Shown: positions 1 to 9,318, counted from the first letter of the stretch. The stretch: 30,313 bases of DNA from CAYQJS01 sp964417895 (GCA_964417895.1 CAYQJS010000061.1:1-30313), one strand, 5' to 3'. Notes: generated from the letters alone by a model not told the origin. Translations and numbers: made by a program.

Positions 1-1188
1 TCGCAGACGTATTTCGGGGCGAATCAGGGCAGCCCGACCGAGTTCCCGGCCGTCCCGCGGCACATCGTCGGCGACCTTTACCGCCAGGGCGACAAGCAGG
101 CGCTGGTTAACAGCCCATACTGGGCGCGGGAGTTCGTTGGCATCGGCCCGTACCGGATGGGCGAGTGGGCGCCGGGCGCCTACACCGAGGCACACGCCTT
201 CGACGCGTACTTCCTCGGGCGTCCAAAGATCGATCGCGTAGTCCTTCGCTACTTCCTGAACCCGAACGCCATGGTGGCCGGGATGCTGGCCGGCGATATC
301 GATCTCGTGACGGTCGGTAGCCTTAAGATGGACGACATCCAGCCCGTCATCGACGCGTGGGGGTCGCAGCGCGGCACGGTGATCCCCTCACTCACCGACG
401 CGACCTACGCTCAATTCCAGTTCCGCAACCCGGATGCGCCCTGGGCGCGCGACGTGCGGGTGCGACAGGCGCTGTCGCACCTCGTCGACCGCCAGACTCT
501 CTCGGACACGTTCTCGCCCGTCGGCGGGCCGACTGACATCTTCGCCGCGAAGCAAGACCCGGTCTACCGGCTCGCGGAACAGCGCGGATTCGCGCGGTTC
601 CCATATGACGTTGCCCGAGCAGAGCGGCTGCTCGCCGAGGCCGGCTGGACTCGGGGGGCGGACGGGATGATGCTGAACGCCACCGGGCAGCGGTTCGCCA
701 TCGAAGTCCGCGTCGTAAGCAGGGTCGAGGAGGGGCTGGCGCTGACGGACCAGTGGAAACGTGGTGGGCTGGACGCCGAGATGTTCACCATCGGCAAGGG
801 CGCTTCGAACCAGCAGGAGATGAAGGCCACCAATAAGGGTGTCTTCTGGAATGCTCATACCCTGACGCCCGAGACCCTCGAGATGTGGAAGTCGTCCCAG
901 ATCGCCACGGAGCAGAACCGCTGGTCCGGCAGGAACCTCTCGGCGTACGGCAATTTCGAGTTCGACCGCCTCTTCGACGGATACGTTAACGAGCTGGATC
1001 CGGCGAAAAGCCAGTCGCTGTTCGCAGATCTGTTGAGGTGGCAGGCAGGTGAATTGTTCTGGGTTCCGGCGTACTATGAGGTTGCATCGGCCATCACCGC
1101 GTTTCGCGCCGGCATCCGAGGGCCCGGTGGGATTCTGCCGGTCTCGAAGGTGGCAACGTGGAATATCCACGAGTGGGAGGTCGATTGA
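1..1188 (+). CDS. ABC transporter substrate-binding protein, family 5 (5' truncated)
   Basis: The reading frame is open from the first base of the window, so the N-terminal lipobox and first lobe are missing and about 395 C-terminal residues remain. The segment matches two complete paralogs in this window (4437-6158 and 6531-8273): all share an LGRPKIDR block after FVGIGPYR/FVGLGPYR-like residues, a DVRVRQALSHLVDRQ-type block, and an end of the form WNIHEWEVD. These are features of the SBP_bac_5 (oligopeptide/dipeptide/nickel-type) family, which delivers solutes to an ABC permease outside the membrane. No permease or ATPase gene follows. The next gene is a D-aminoacylase-like hydrolase 177 bp downstream, so uptake may be coupled to hydrolysis of an acylated substrate; this is inference. 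The family call is firm and the ligand unknown. Confidence 0.93.
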   Translation, partial: SQTYFGANQGSPTEFPAVPRHIVGDLYRQGDKQALVNSPYWAREFVGIGPYRMGEWAPGAYTEAHAFDAYFLGRPKIDRVVLRYFLNPNAMVAGMLAGDIDLVTVGSLKMDDIQPVIDAWGSQRGTVIPSLTDATYAQFQFRNPDAPWARDVRVRQALSHLVDRQTLSDTFSPVGGPTDIFAAKQDPVYRLAEQRGFARFPYDVARAERLLAEAGWTRGADGMMLNATGQRFAIEVRVVSRVEEGLALTDQWKRGGLDAEMFTIGKGASNQQEMKATNKGVFWNAHTLTPETLEMWKSSQIATEQNRWSGRNLSAYGNFEFDRLFDGYVNELDPAKSQSLFADLLRWQAGELFWVPAYYEVASAITAFRAGIRGPGGILPVSKVATWNIHEWEVD

Positions 1189-1204
1189 TTGGTGTTTCGG
1201 GTGG

Positions 1205-1333
1205 TTGTCATCCTGAGCGCTAGCAAAGAGCCTGCCCTGAGCCTGCCGAAGGGATCTGAAGGCGGGTAATGGCAGGTGGCCGAGGCGATACCCGACTTCA
1301 GATTCTTCGCCCGCGGCTCAGAATGACATCAAC
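1205..1333. repeat. Dispersed imperfect inverted repeat (tcatcctgag type)
   Basis: The gap between the SBP and the deacylase starts with a gtcatcctgagc arm and ends with a complementary-like ggctcagaatgacatc arm, with 'gcctgccgaagggatctgaag' and 'cttcagattcttcgcccg' inside. The arms can pair over much of their length. Related pieces recur at 3042-3275 and near 12880. It looks like an interspersed palindromic repeat, possibly acting as a transcription terminator or REP-like element. Confidence 0.6.
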
Positions 1334-1353
1334 CCTGGGTAGCGGCAAAGCGT

Positions 1354-1360
1354 AAGGAGG
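1354..1360 (+). promoter_or_regulatory. Shine-Dalgarno aaggagg of the deacylase gene
   Basis: A full aaggagg lies 5 nt before the ATG at 1366 and fixes that start. Confidence 0.85.
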
Positions 1361-1365
1361 GAACG

Positions 1366-3021
1366 ATGGCCTACGATCTGCTGGTTCGCAACGGTCGGAT
1401 AGTCGACGGCTCAGGAATGCCGTCGGTGTGGGGTGACGTCGGAGTATCAGGCGGGAAAATCGTCGAGGTCGGGAGGTTAGAGGGGCCTGCGCGTCGGATC
1501 ATCGACGTTCACGGCCAGGCCATCGCCCCCGGCTTCATCGACAACCACTGCCACTTCGACGCCCAGGCCCTCTGGGACCCGCTATGCACGTTCACCTGTT
1601 ACCACGGCACGACCACCGTGATTAACGGCAACTGCTCGCTGGGGCTGGCGCCCGCCAGGCCGGGCGAGCGCGACGATCTCGTCTCCATGCTCTCGCGGGT
1701 GGAGGCAATTCCTATCGAATCGCTGCGGGCAGGAATCGAGGGGTCCTGGGAGACGATCCCCGAGTACCTCGACCTGCTGGACCGGCGGCTCGGGGTGAAC
1801 GTCGGCGCGCTGATCGGCTTCTCTGCCGTGCGGCGCTACGTCATGGGCGAAGCCGCCTACACAGAGCAGGCCACACCCGAGCAGATCGAGCAGATGAAGG
1901 CGATCGTCCGTGAAGGAGTGGCAGCGGGCGCCATCGGCCTGTCCTTCGAGCGCAACCCCACCCACATGGACCTCGAGGGACGGCTCACCCCGTGCAACGT
2001 CGCATCCAGCGAGGAGCTGCTTGCGGTCGCGGAGGCGCTGGGGGAGGTAGGCGCAGGGTCCATCCAGTTCAACGGCTTCGACCGGATGGAGATGAAAGAG
2101 GGCGTGCTAAGCCGGATGTCTCGGGCGACCGGGCGCCCGCTGGTGACCACCATCGGGGGGGACCCGTTCGATGAAAAGCTCGCGCACCTCGAGCGCTCCC
2201 GCCGCGAAGGGGCGCGCATCACGCCGATGCTGACACCCTTCGTCGACGACCCACAGCGGTGGACCGTCCTGAGCGTGAACAGCTTCGATCGGCTGCCGCA
2301 CTGGGTAGCCATCACGATCAAGCCGCTGGAGGAGCGGAAGCGAGCATTTAAGGACCCGGCGGCGCGGGCGGGCCTGCACGCAGACACGCTGACCGATGGG
2401 CAACGCCCGCCATGGGACACGACGGCCGTGGCGAGCGTAGCCCTGGCGAAGAACCAGCACCTGGTCGGCAAGAGCGTCACGGAGATCGCTCGGGAGCAGG
2501 GCAAGGAACCCTTCGACGCCTTCTTTGACCTGGTGCTCGAAGAAAACCTGGAGGCGATGTTCCAGCAGCGCACCGGTAACGGCCCGGAGGTCAAAGCACC
2601 CGCCCTGACCAGCGCCTACACCATGCCGGGACAGGCTGACAGCGGGGCGCACGTGACGCGCAGGTGCGACAGCCACGTCAGCACCCACCTGCTCTCGTAC
2701 TGGGTCAGAGAGCTGGGCGCGATGACCCTCGAGGAAGCAGTTCGCAAGCTGACATTCGTGCCCGCCTCCGCCTTCGGGCTGCATGACCGCGGCCTCATCC
2801 GGCCAGGTCTGGCGGCGGACCTGGTAGTGTTCGATCCGGACACGGTCTCACCCGGCGAGCTTGACCAGGTTCCGGACTTCCCGGCCGGGGCCGTGCGCAT
2901 GCGGCGGCTGCCGAAGGGGATCGAGCACACCATCGTGAACGGCGAGGTGCTCATCGAGGAGGGCGAGCACACAGGGGCCCTTCCGGGGCGGGTTATCCGA
3001 AGCAGCGCCTACAGCGGCTAG
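1366..3021 (+). CDS. N-acyl-D-amino-acid deacylase-like amidohydrolase
   Basis: A 551-residue metal-dependent hydrolase of the D-aminoacylase branch of the amidohydrolase superfamily, a usual length for this group. An N-terminal beta domain begins with DLLVRNGRIVDGSG (residues 4-17). The metal-binding strand GFIDNHCHFDAQ (56-67) supplies an HxH pair (His61, His63), although family members more often read DxHTHxD. NGNCSLGLAP (87-96) corresponds to the GNCG motif whose Cys is a zinc ligand in D-aminoacylase. The later block GQADSGAHVT carries the likely catalytic Asp, and the C-terminus has the usual RGLIRPGLAADLVVFDPD segment. Expected reaction: hydrolysis of an N-acyl (D-)amino acid or related amide in the cytoplasm. 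A strong SD fixes the start. The preceding SBP gene may feed it. D-hydantoinase/dihydroorotase-like activity is a less likely alternative. Confidence 0.88.
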   Translation: MAYDLLVRNGRIVDGSGMPSVWGDVGVSGGKIVEVGRLEGPARRIIDVHGQAIAPGFIDNHCHFDAQALWDPLCTFTCYHGTTTVINGNCSLGLAPARPGERDDLVSMLSRVEAIPIESLRAGIEGSWETIPEYLDLLDRRLGVNVGALIGFSAVRRYVMGEAAYTEQATPEQIEQMKAIVREGVAAGAIGLSFERNPTHMDLEGRLTPCNVASSEELLAVAEALGEVGAGSIQFNGFDRMEMKEGVLSRMSRATGRPLVTTIGGDPFDEKLAHLERSRREGARITPMLTPFVDDPQRWTVLSVNSFDRLPHWVAITIKPLEERKRAFKDPAARAGLHADTLTDGQRPPWDTTAVASVALAKNQHLVGKSVTEIAREQGKEPFDAFFDLVLEENLEAMFQQRTGNGPEVKAPALTSAYTMPGQADSGAHVTRRCDSHVSTHLLSYWVRELGAMTLEEAVRKLTFVPASAFGLHDRGLIRPGLAADLVVFDPDTVSPGELDQVPDFPAGAVRMRRLPKGIEHTIVNGEVLIEEGEHTGALPGRVIRSSAYSG

Positions 3022-3041
3022 AGTCGCGGCCGACGACGTTA

Positions 3042-3275
3042 TGTCATCCTGAGTTACTCATGCCCCGATTTGTCGAGGCGCCACCGTGGCATGAAAACCG
3101 CTCATGGTGAGCCTGTCGAACCATGGGCCCGAGGTTGCGCAAGCCCGGCCCGTCCTTCGACAGGCTCAGGACGAGCGTACTTTTCAGAGCAGCGCCAGCG
3201 AAAGATCTGAAGCAGGCAGCAAACACCCTCGTCACTACTCACCGACGGCAGACCCTTCGCTGCGGCTCAGGGTGA
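3042..3275. repeat. Composite of dispersed palindromic repeats in a convergent gap
   Basis: The 267-bp gap between the convergent deacylase and amidohydrolase genes contains a tcatcctgag start, a small palindrome around 'catggtgagcctgtcgaaccatg' (about 3103-3125), a 'cgtccttcgacaggctcaggacgag' hairpin (about 3150-3175), and a final cttcgctgcggctcagggtgaca arm. The unit is related to 1205-1333. Its place between convergent stops suits bidirectional termination, but no T-tract follows any stem. Confidence 0.6.
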
Positions 3276-3288
3276 CAGGGCGGAAAGG

Positions 3289-4434
3289 CTAGAGTCCGTA
3301 GAACCGCCTGGGGTTGTCCACAAGAATCTTGTCGACGGCCCCGGGCGGCATGTCCTCGCGGCCGCGTAGCGTCCCCACGACCGCGACATCCGCGGTGGGG
3401 TCGCCGCCCCTCAGGCGGTTCGTGAAGGACGTGGCCTCGATCGTCGGTAGCTGGTCGCCGTGGTGGCCGTAGTCGGAGCCGGTGATGAGGTGGTCCCAGC
3501 CGATGGACTGCGCCAGATATGGGATGTCCTCGTCGGACTCGCAGGCCACGAAGATGCGGTAGTCCTCGAAAAGCTCCGGCCCGAGGTGCGGAACGTCGAG
3601 CTGCTTCTTCCGGCGCCAGTCGCGCTCGATGTAGTGCAGCACGTACGGGATCCATGATGCGCTGGTCTCGATGAAGCCGATGCGCAGGTCGGGGAAGCGC
3701 TCCGGTACGCGGTTGGTCACCAGGTGCTGGAACGCCATCACCGGCAGCATGCGAATGCCCGTGAAGGAGCCCGTGAGGCGAGTATCGATGATCGCCGTGA
3801 AGGCTGGAGCGCCGGCGCCGGTGTGAATGCAGAGTGGCATATTGAGGCGGCTCGCCTCCTCGTAGATCGGGAAGAAGTACTCGTCGGCCAGGAACCGCTC
3901 CCCCTCGATGCCCCGAGCGTTGAACCCAACGGCGCCGTGGTCCTTGGCCCACCGCAGCTCCTGGATGCAGGTCTGCACGTCAAGGAACGGCGGCACGGCT
4001 ATCCAGCGAAGCCGCCCCTTGCCCCTCGAGCAAGCGTCGGCCATGAACCTGTTGTAGCTCTGCGCCAGGGCGACGTTCAGGACCGGGTCGTACGTCATGT
4101 GGTGGATGAAGAGCGTGGGGAACACGATCTGGACGTCGACCCCCATGGCGTCCGCATCTTCCAGCCGCGCCTCGACGTCCAGCAGCGCCTTGGTGCGCCA
4201 GCTCCGGCCAGCCCGCCCCTCGACGTCCCGGGGCGGTGTCTGCCCGGCCCCGCCTCCCTTCCCCTCAGGCTTAGGGGTGGCGTTGCCGTCGATGAGCCAG
4301 TAAGTACCGCGTCGGATTCCCGTGCCATTCGGGGTCAGCAACACCGGCTTGCGGTGACTTAGCTCTTCGTCGAAGAACGCCCACATCTCCTCCGATTCGA
4401 CGACGTGGGTGTCGGCGTCGATTACCCCGGCCAT
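3289..4434 (-). CDS. Amidohydrolase family 2 (COG2159-type TIM barrel)
   Basis: A 381-residue protein when started at the ATG at 4434. The open frame runs further upstream but there overlaps the SBP gene in another frame. The N-terminus VIDADTHVVES carries the DxH metal motif (Asp8, His10). Further family marks are LCIHTG with a metal-ligand His and ITGSDYGHHGDQ near the C-terminus with the catalytic/metal Asp. This family (ACMSD, gamma-resorcylate and 5-carboxyvanillate decarboxylases, related hydrolases) acts on carboxylated, often aromatic, substrates. The ATG lies 2 nt behind the TGA of the preceding SBP gene, so the two are surely co-transcribed and probably translationally coupled. The exact reaction cannot be called. 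Confidence 0.9.
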   Translation of the reverse strand: MAGVIDADTHVVESEEMWAFFDEELSHRKPVLLTPNGTGIRRGTYWLIDGNATPKPEGKGGGAGQTPPRDVEGRAGRSWRTKALLDVEARLEDADAMGVDVQIVFPTLFIHHMTYDPVLNVALAQSYNRFMADACSRGKGRLRWIAVPPFLDVQTCIQELRWAKDHGAVGFNARGIEGERFLADEYFFPIYEEASRLNMPLCIHTGAGAPAFTAIIDTRLTGSFTGIRMLPVMAFQHLVTNRVPERFPDLRIGFIETSASWIPYVLHYIERDWRRKKQLDVPHLGPELFEDYRIFVACESDEDIPYLAQSIGWDHLITGSDYGHHGDQLPTIEATSFTNRLRGGDPTADVAVVGTLRGREDMPPGAVDKILVDNPRRFYGL

Positions 4435-4436
4435 GC

Positions 4437-6158
4437 TCAGTCCATCTCCCACTCGTGGATGTTCCACGTCCCAACCTGTTGAACGGGCGTGATCCCCGCT
4501 GGCCCTCGGATGCCGCGCCGATGGGCGGTGATTGACGAGCCCACGGCGTAGAAGAGCGGGAGGAAGATCACTTCGTCGCCCAGCCATCGCAAGAGGTCCG
4601 CGTGCACGGACTGGCGCTGCGGCAGATCGAGCGTCGTGACGTATTCCCCCCACCGCCGCTCGAACTCGACGTTGCTATAGGCCGTCAGATTCGTGCCGAC
4701 CCAGTTGTTCTGCGCGGTTGCCATCTGAGACGACTCGAACAGGGTGAGGATCGTCGGGGATAGCTCCTGGGCCTGCAGCCACACGCCCGTACCCCTGGCC
4801 TTCAGCTCGTTGGAGTTCGTGCTGACGGGCGGGAGCTGGCGGCTCTCAGACTCGAGCCCGCCTCGTCTCCACTGGTCCTGGACCGACAGCCCGTACTGGA
4901 CGTTGACCTGGCTGTTCGCCTGGATTGTGACGTCGATGCGAAAACGCTGCCCAGCGGCGTTCTGGACCGAGCCATCGGACCCTCGTGTCCAACCAGACTC
5001 CGCGAGCAGCCGCCCGGCGCGCGTCACGTCATACGGGAACCGTGCGAAGCCGCGTTGTTCCGCCAGTCGATAGACCGGATCGGTCTTGCCGATAAAGAGA
5101 TCGGCGGGGCCGCCCTCAGGCACCCCCTCCAGCTCGTCGGCGAGGGTCTGGCGGTCGATCAGGTGCAGCAGGGCCTGTCGCACTCGCACGTCCTGCCCCC
5201 ACGGCACGCTCGGGTCCCTGAACTGCAGCCTGGCGATGACGATGGAGGTCATCGAAGGGATGATAGTGCCTCCCTGCGGCCCCCAGTGGTTGATCACAGG
5301 CAGCAGGTCGGGCATTTTCAGCGCGCTGGGGTTGACCATGTCGATGTCGCCGGATAGCAGCGCGGCCACCACCGCGTTGTTGTCGGGGATGTAGCGGATG
5401 ATCACGCGATCGATCTTCGGACGGCCGAGGAAGTACTGGTCGAAGGCGGCGGCCTCGGTGTGGCTGCCGAGGACCCATTCGGCCACTCGATAGGGGCCGA
5501 GGCCGATGAAGCCGGTGGTCCAGTACGAGTTGTTCATAAATGCGGCGGGGTCGCTCTGCTGGTAGAGGTCGGCGAGAAGGTGACGCGGCAGCGCGACGAA
5601 CGACGGCGGGCTGGCCACGTTCGCGTCGAAGTACGGCCGCGACCATCGCACCACGACCGTCTCAGAATCCGGGGCGGCGAGCTCCCTCACGAGAGCGAGG
5701 GCGCTGGTCCCGACTTCCAGGTTCGGGTCTTTGGTCACGTTCACGCCGAACACGAAATCATCTGCGGTCAGCGGCGTGCCGTCGTGCCATTTCACGTTTG
5801 GCCGCAGCTTCCAGGTCAGCTCCATCCCGCCGTCGGGTAGCACCAGCCAGTCGCCGTCCGCGATCGACGGGAGTTTCTGCGCGATGTGCGGGTGGAGGTT
5901 GCCCTCGGGGTCATACCTCGTAAGGCTCATGTGGAACATCCATCTGACCTGCGCGGCCGCGTTTCCACCCGAGCCGAATATGAGGCCGGCGGACGGCTCG
6001 CGCAACACCGCGGTCCGCAAGGTCTTCGGAGGGCCTGTCCGCTCGCCCGCTGGCCCATCCACCTGGCTGCGACTCGTGGGGGGAGCGACGCAGCCGGACA
6101 GAAGTATCGCGCCGGCCGCCAGCAGCACGAGCAATTGACGTGGCTTTCCGATCTTCAT
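4437..6158 (-). CDS. ABC transporter substrate-binding lipoprotein, family 5
   Basis: 573 residues starting at the ATG at 6158. A 23-codon upstream extension is possible, but the start chosen gives a clean lipoprotein signal: MKIGKPRQ, a hydrophobic stretch, and the lipobox LLSGC with Cys23 as the lipidated residue. The mature part shows SBP_bac_5 hallmarks, including VKWHDGTPLTADDFVFG and LGRPKIDR, and ends WNIHEWEMD. It is a full-length paralog of the genes at 1-1188 and 6531-8273. A weak SD (AAGGGGA) precedes the start. It should be anchored outside the membrane and bind an unknown solute. It forms a two-gene unit with the amidohydrolase behind it, with no permease nearby, and is divergent from the third SBP. 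Confidence 0.93.
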   Translation of the reverse strand: MKIGKPRQLLVLLAAGAILLSGCVAPPTSRSQVDGPAGERTGPPKTLRTAVLREPSAGLIFGSGGNAAAQVRWMFHMSLTRYDPEGNLHPHIAQKLPSIADGDWLVLPDGGMELTWKLRPNVKWHDGTPLTADDFVFGVNVTKDPNLEVGTSALALVRELAAPDSETVVVRWSRPYFDANVASPPSFVALPRHLLADLYQQSDPAAFMNNSYWTTGFIGLGPYRVAEWVLGSHTEAAAFDQYFLGRPKIDRVIIRYIPDNNAVVAALLSGDIDMVNPSALKMPDLLPVINHWGPQGGTIIPSMTSIVIARLQFRDPSVPWGQDVRVRQALLHLIDRQTLADELEGVPEGGPADLFIGKTDPVYRLAEQRGFARFPYDVTRAGRLLAESGWTRGSDGSVQNAAGQRFRIDVTIQANSQVNVQYGLSVQDQWRRGGLESESRQLPPVSTNSNELKARGTGVWLQAQELSPTILTLFESSQMATAQNNWVGTNLTAYSNVEFERRWGEYVTTLDLPQRQSVHADLLRWLGDEVIFLPLFYAVGSSITAHRRGIRGPAGITPVQQVGTWNIHEWEMD

Positions 6159-6530
6159 GGCTTCGTCCCCTTGAACGCGAGATCCATGAGGCATCCTACC
6201 GGCGCTCCGCTGGCGCCGCAAGCCCACCTTGCCTCGGCGTGATGCGTGGCCCAGAATAGCGGTGACAGATAGCTACCTCCGGTCGGAAGAAGCGGTGCGC
6301 CTCGGCACGATTGGCTGGACCAGTGCAGCGTCGCGTAAATTCGTCACCCGGGCACTTCACCCTCTCCCCCACCCTCCCCCGTCGAGGGGGAGGGGGTTTC
6401 GTGCTGGTTCCCTCCCCCCTGGCGGGGGAGGGGTAGGGAGAGGGGGGATCACGAGCTTCTGCGATCCCGCAAAAGGGATGTACTCACGGATTCGCGCGAT
6501 CCCATACCGGGGTCAGGAGTAAGGGTGGTC
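6159..6530. other. Divergent intergenic region between two SBP genes
   Basis: These 372 bp separate two divergent SBP genes and should hold both promoters, though I see no convincing -35/-10 pair. About 6358-6450 is occupied by a GC-rich palindromic repeat listed separately. No supported gene lies here. Confidence 0.6.
6358..6450. repeat. GC-rich palindromic repeat (ccctcccc/ggggaggg family), copy 1
   Basis: Stacked C-tracts (caccctctcccccaccctccccc) are followed by their G-rich complements (gtcgagggggagg, then ggcgggggaggggtagggagagggg). The region can fold into nested hairpins. The same family recurs at 9358-9490, 12754-13095, 14095-14162, 20060-20143 and 29640-29812. Confidence 0.75.
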
Positions 6531-8273
6531 ATGGCGGCGAGACTTTCCCACAGCGCCCTCACCCGACGTGGACTTCGCGCCTCTTTGTCAGCCCTGGCGC
6601 TTGCTCTGGCTCTCATCGGTTGCGCGCCCGCGCCCGCCGGACCCACGGCGCGTACGGAAGTGGCGCCACCGGTGGGCAGAAAAGTTCTGCGAATCGGGAT
6701 GTACGAGGGCGAGCCCTTTGCAGGCATCGCTCTGTTTGGCAGCGGCGCCGTCTTCGTCCGAGCGGGAATTGGCGCTCCCGAGCACACATACAGCTTCCAC
6801 GCCGGCCTCACTGTTTACAACGAACGAGGCGAGCTAACGCCGCGCATCGCGCAGAAAGTGCCCTCCCTGGAGGATGGCGACTGGAAGGTCTTCCAAAACG
6901 GCGAGATGGAGCTGACGTGGAGAATCCGAACGGACGTCAGATGGCACGACGGCACCACGGCGACGGCCTCGGACTTTGCCTTCGGCGCGGAGATCACCCA
7001 GGACCGGGAGCTGCCCCTCAGGCGCGGGGAGCCGGCGAACCTGATCACGGAGGTTCTGGCGCCCGATCCTCACACACTGATCGTTCGCTGGAAGGGGCTG
7101 TACCCGGAGGCCAACGCCAGTGGCCCCACCGATGTCCCGGCGGTGCCCGCCCACTTGCTGAACGATCTCTACCGCGGCGGCGATAAGCAGGCGTTTACGA
7201 ACAGCCGCTACTGGGCCAGCGAGTTCGTCGGCCTCGGTCCCTTCCGCCTGGGTGACTGGGTGCTCGGGGCTCACCTCGATGCGCTCGCGTTCGACGGCTA
7301 CTTCCTCGGGCGCCCGAAGATCGACCGCATCGTCTTCAGCTACTTCTCCGACCCCAACGCTCTCTACACCAGCCACCTCGCCGGTGAGGTGGATATGACG
7401 CCGTTCGGCTCGTTCCAGTCGCTGCACTTCATTCCATTCAAGAAGGAATGGGAGCCGACCGGAGCGGGAACGGCGCTGGCTGTCTTCTCCGGGGCGCGAA
7501 ACTATCGCTTCCAGTTCGGGTACCCGGATGCACCCTGGGCGGATCGGCGGGTGCGCCGTGCCCTCGTCCACATGGTAGACCGGCAGGACATGGCCGATGC
7601 TCTCCTGGCAGGCCTCAGCAACCCGGCCGACACCGTGGTCTCCCTGGGTGACCCTATCTACCGGCTGCTGGAACAACGAGGGCTTCCGAAGTATCCATTC
7701 GATTTGGCCCAGGCCCAACGCCTGATGGCGGAGGCCGGGTGGAATCGAGGGCCGGATGGCATGTATCGTTCTGCCGCTGGCCAGCCGTTCGGGATCGAGG
7801 TGAGGGTGGGGAATCCGCCGCTCGTGCGGGAGGCCTCGGCCATCGCGGGGTATCTCAAGACGGCGGGCGTGGAGCCGAGCATCGCCGTGGGGACCGATGG
7901 CGAGATCCGCTTCACGTTTCCCGGGCTGCAGGGCGCCCCGCTACGGGACACCCATCAGGATCTGGCGGCCTTCGTCACCAGCCAGATCGGCACTGAGGCC
8001 AATCGGTGGACGGGAAGCAACCGCGGCCGTTATAGCAACTCGGCGTTCGATCGCCTATACACGCAGTCCCTTATCACACTGGACGTACGCGAGCGAGAAG
8101 GGCTGATCGCCGACATGCTGGCGATGGAGGCGGAGGACGTCGCATCGATCCACATGTTCTACGACATGGCCCAGCAAACGATCGTCTTCCGCAAGGGCGT
8201 CCGTGGGCCGGGCGTCGTTTCCTCGAAACAGCTGGTCGTTGCCTGGAACGTTCACACCTGGGAGGTGGACTGA
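6531..8273 (+). CDS. ABC transporter substrate-binding lipoprotein, family 5
   Basis: 580 residues from the ATG at 6531. A GTG two codons upstream (6525) is an equally spaced alternative after the AGGAG at 6515-6519. The N-terminus has TRRGLR, a long Ala/Leu stretch and the lipobox ALIGC (Cys31), so it is an exported lipoprotein; the Arg pair loosely resembles a Tat signal. SBP_bac_5 features include VRWHDGTTATASDFAFG, FVGLGPFR and LGRPKIDR, and it ends WNVHTWEVD. It is the most divergent of the three paralogs. Its stop is followed after one base by the GTG start of an amidohydrolase, repeating the SBP-amidohydrolase pairing seen at 6158-3289. The ligand is unknown. Confidence 0.92.
   Translation: MAARLSHSALTRRGLRASLSALALALALIGCAPAPAGPTARTEVAPPVGRKVLRIGMYEGEPFAGIALFGSGAVFVRAGIGAPEHTYSFHAGLTVYNERGELTPRIAQKVPSLEDGDWKVFQNGEMELTWRIRTDVRWHDGTTATASDFAFGAEITQDRELPLRRGEPANLITEVLAPDPHTLIVRWKGLYPEANASGPTDVPAVPAHLLNDLYRGGDKQAFTNSRYWASEFVGLGPFRLGDWVLGAHLDALAFDGYFLGRPKIDRIVFSYFSDPNALYTSHLAGEVDMTPFGSFQSLHFIPFKKEWEPTGAGTALAVFSGARNYRFQFGYPDAPWADRRVRRALVHMVDRQDMADALLAGLSNPADTVVSLGDPIYRLLEQRGLPKYPFDLAQAQRLMAEAGWNRGPDGMYRSAAGQPFGIEVRVGNPPLVREASAIAGYLKTAGVEPSIAVGTDGEIRFTFPGLQGAPLRDTHQDLAAFVTSQIGTEANRWTGSNRGRYSNSAFDRLYTQSLITLDVREREGLIADMLAMEAEDVASIHMFYDMAQQTIVFRKGVRGPGVVSSKQLVVAWNVHTWEVD
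8260..8268 (+). promoter_or_regulatory. Ribosome binding site inside the SBP end, fixing a GTG start
   Basis: gggaggtgg lies 6 nt before the GTG at 8275 and within the last SBP codons. It supports that GTG rather than the upstream in-frame ATG at 8203, which overlaps the SBP coding sequence. Confidence 0.75.
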
Positions 8274-8274
8274 A

Positions 8275-9318
8275 GTGGATGGCGTACTGATCTCGGCTGA
8301 CTCGCACGTGCTCGAGCCCCCCGACCTATGGGAGCGCCGGCTGCCGGCGGCCTTCAAGGACGATGCGCCCATCTATCCGCCCTTGCAGCTGGGCGGGGCG
8401 CACCAGGCTCATCCGGGTGGTTGGGACCCCAAAGCACGGCTGATAGAGATGGCAACTGACGGCGTCAGCGGGGAGGTGCTGTACCCGAGCTTCCCGCTGG
8501 ACCAGTACAGCATTACCGATCCCAGCCTCCAGGAAGCGTGCTTCCGCGTCTACAACGACTGGCTGTTGGACTATTGCGCCGTAGCACCGGACCGCTTGTT
8601 CGGCATCGCGATGATCTCCGTCTACAACATCGATCATGCCATCCAGGAGATGGAGCGCTGCAAACGAGCAGGCATGGTGGGCGGACTGATATGGCAGGTG
8701 CCGCCCGCCGGTTTCGAGCTGACGAGCCACCACTACGAGCCGCTCTGGGCCGCGGCCCAGGACCTCGAGATGCCGATCAACGTCCATATCCTGACGGGCG
8801 AGCCCTACACCCACCAGCCCGTTAGGGAGCGAGCCCCGAGGACCACCACCGCGCCGAGCTTCAGGGATCGCGTGAACATAAAGATCTTCTACGCTTCCAA
8901 TACGCTGGGCGACATCTTCGCCTCGGGCGCGCTGGAGCGCTACCCTCGCTTGAAGTTCGTCATCGTGGAGAACGAGGTCAGCTGGCTTCCCTTCTTCGTG
9001 ACGAAATTCGACGAATATGCTCGCCGGGCTGGGAAGGACTGGTCGCTGGAGATGCTGCCCAGCGACTACTTCCATCGCCAGGTGTATGCGACCTTCTTCA
9101 ACGACCCCGCCGCTGCCTGGTTTCTGCCGAGCTGGGGCGTGGACAATTGCATGTGGTCCAACGACTATCCTCACCCCAACTCCACCTGGCCCCACTCGCG
9201 GGAGGTCATCGACCGGGACCTGGGCCACCTCCCGGCCGAAGCCCAGGCCAAGCTGGTCCGAGAGAACGTGGCCCGGCTGTACAACCTGCCGGTTCTCAGT
9301 CCTGTGGCAGCGGGGTAG
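8275..9318 (+). CDS. Amidohydrolase family 2 (COG2159-type)
   Basis: 347 residues from the GTG at 8275. The N-terminal ISADSHVLEPPDLW carries the DxH metal pair (Asp9, His11). NVHILTG supplies the mid-protein His, and MWSNDYPHPNSTWPHS contains the C-terminal active-site Asp typical of this family. It is closely related in layout to the other amidohydrolases here, which makes it a metal-dependent hydrolase or decarboxylase of carboxylated organic substrates. The gene starts one base after the TGA of the preceding SBP and shares its transcript. The specific substrate is not evident. Confidence 0.9.
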   Translation: MDGVLISADSHVLEPPDLWERRLPAAFKDDAPIYPPLQLGGAHQAHPGGWDPKARLIEMATDGVSGEVLYPSFPLDQYSITDPSLQEACFRVYNDWLLDYCAVAPDRLFGIAMISVYNIDHAIQEMERCKRAGMVGGLIWQVPPAGFELTSHHYEPLWAAAQDLEMPINVHILTGEPYTHQPVRERAPRTTTAPSFRDRVNIKIFYASNTLGDIFASGALERYPRLKFVIVENEVSWLPFFVTKFDEYARRAGKDWSLEMLPSDYFHRQVYATFFNDPAAAWFLPSWGVDNCMWSNDYPHPNSTWPHSREVIDRDLGHLPAEAQAKLVRENVARLYNLPVLSPVAAG

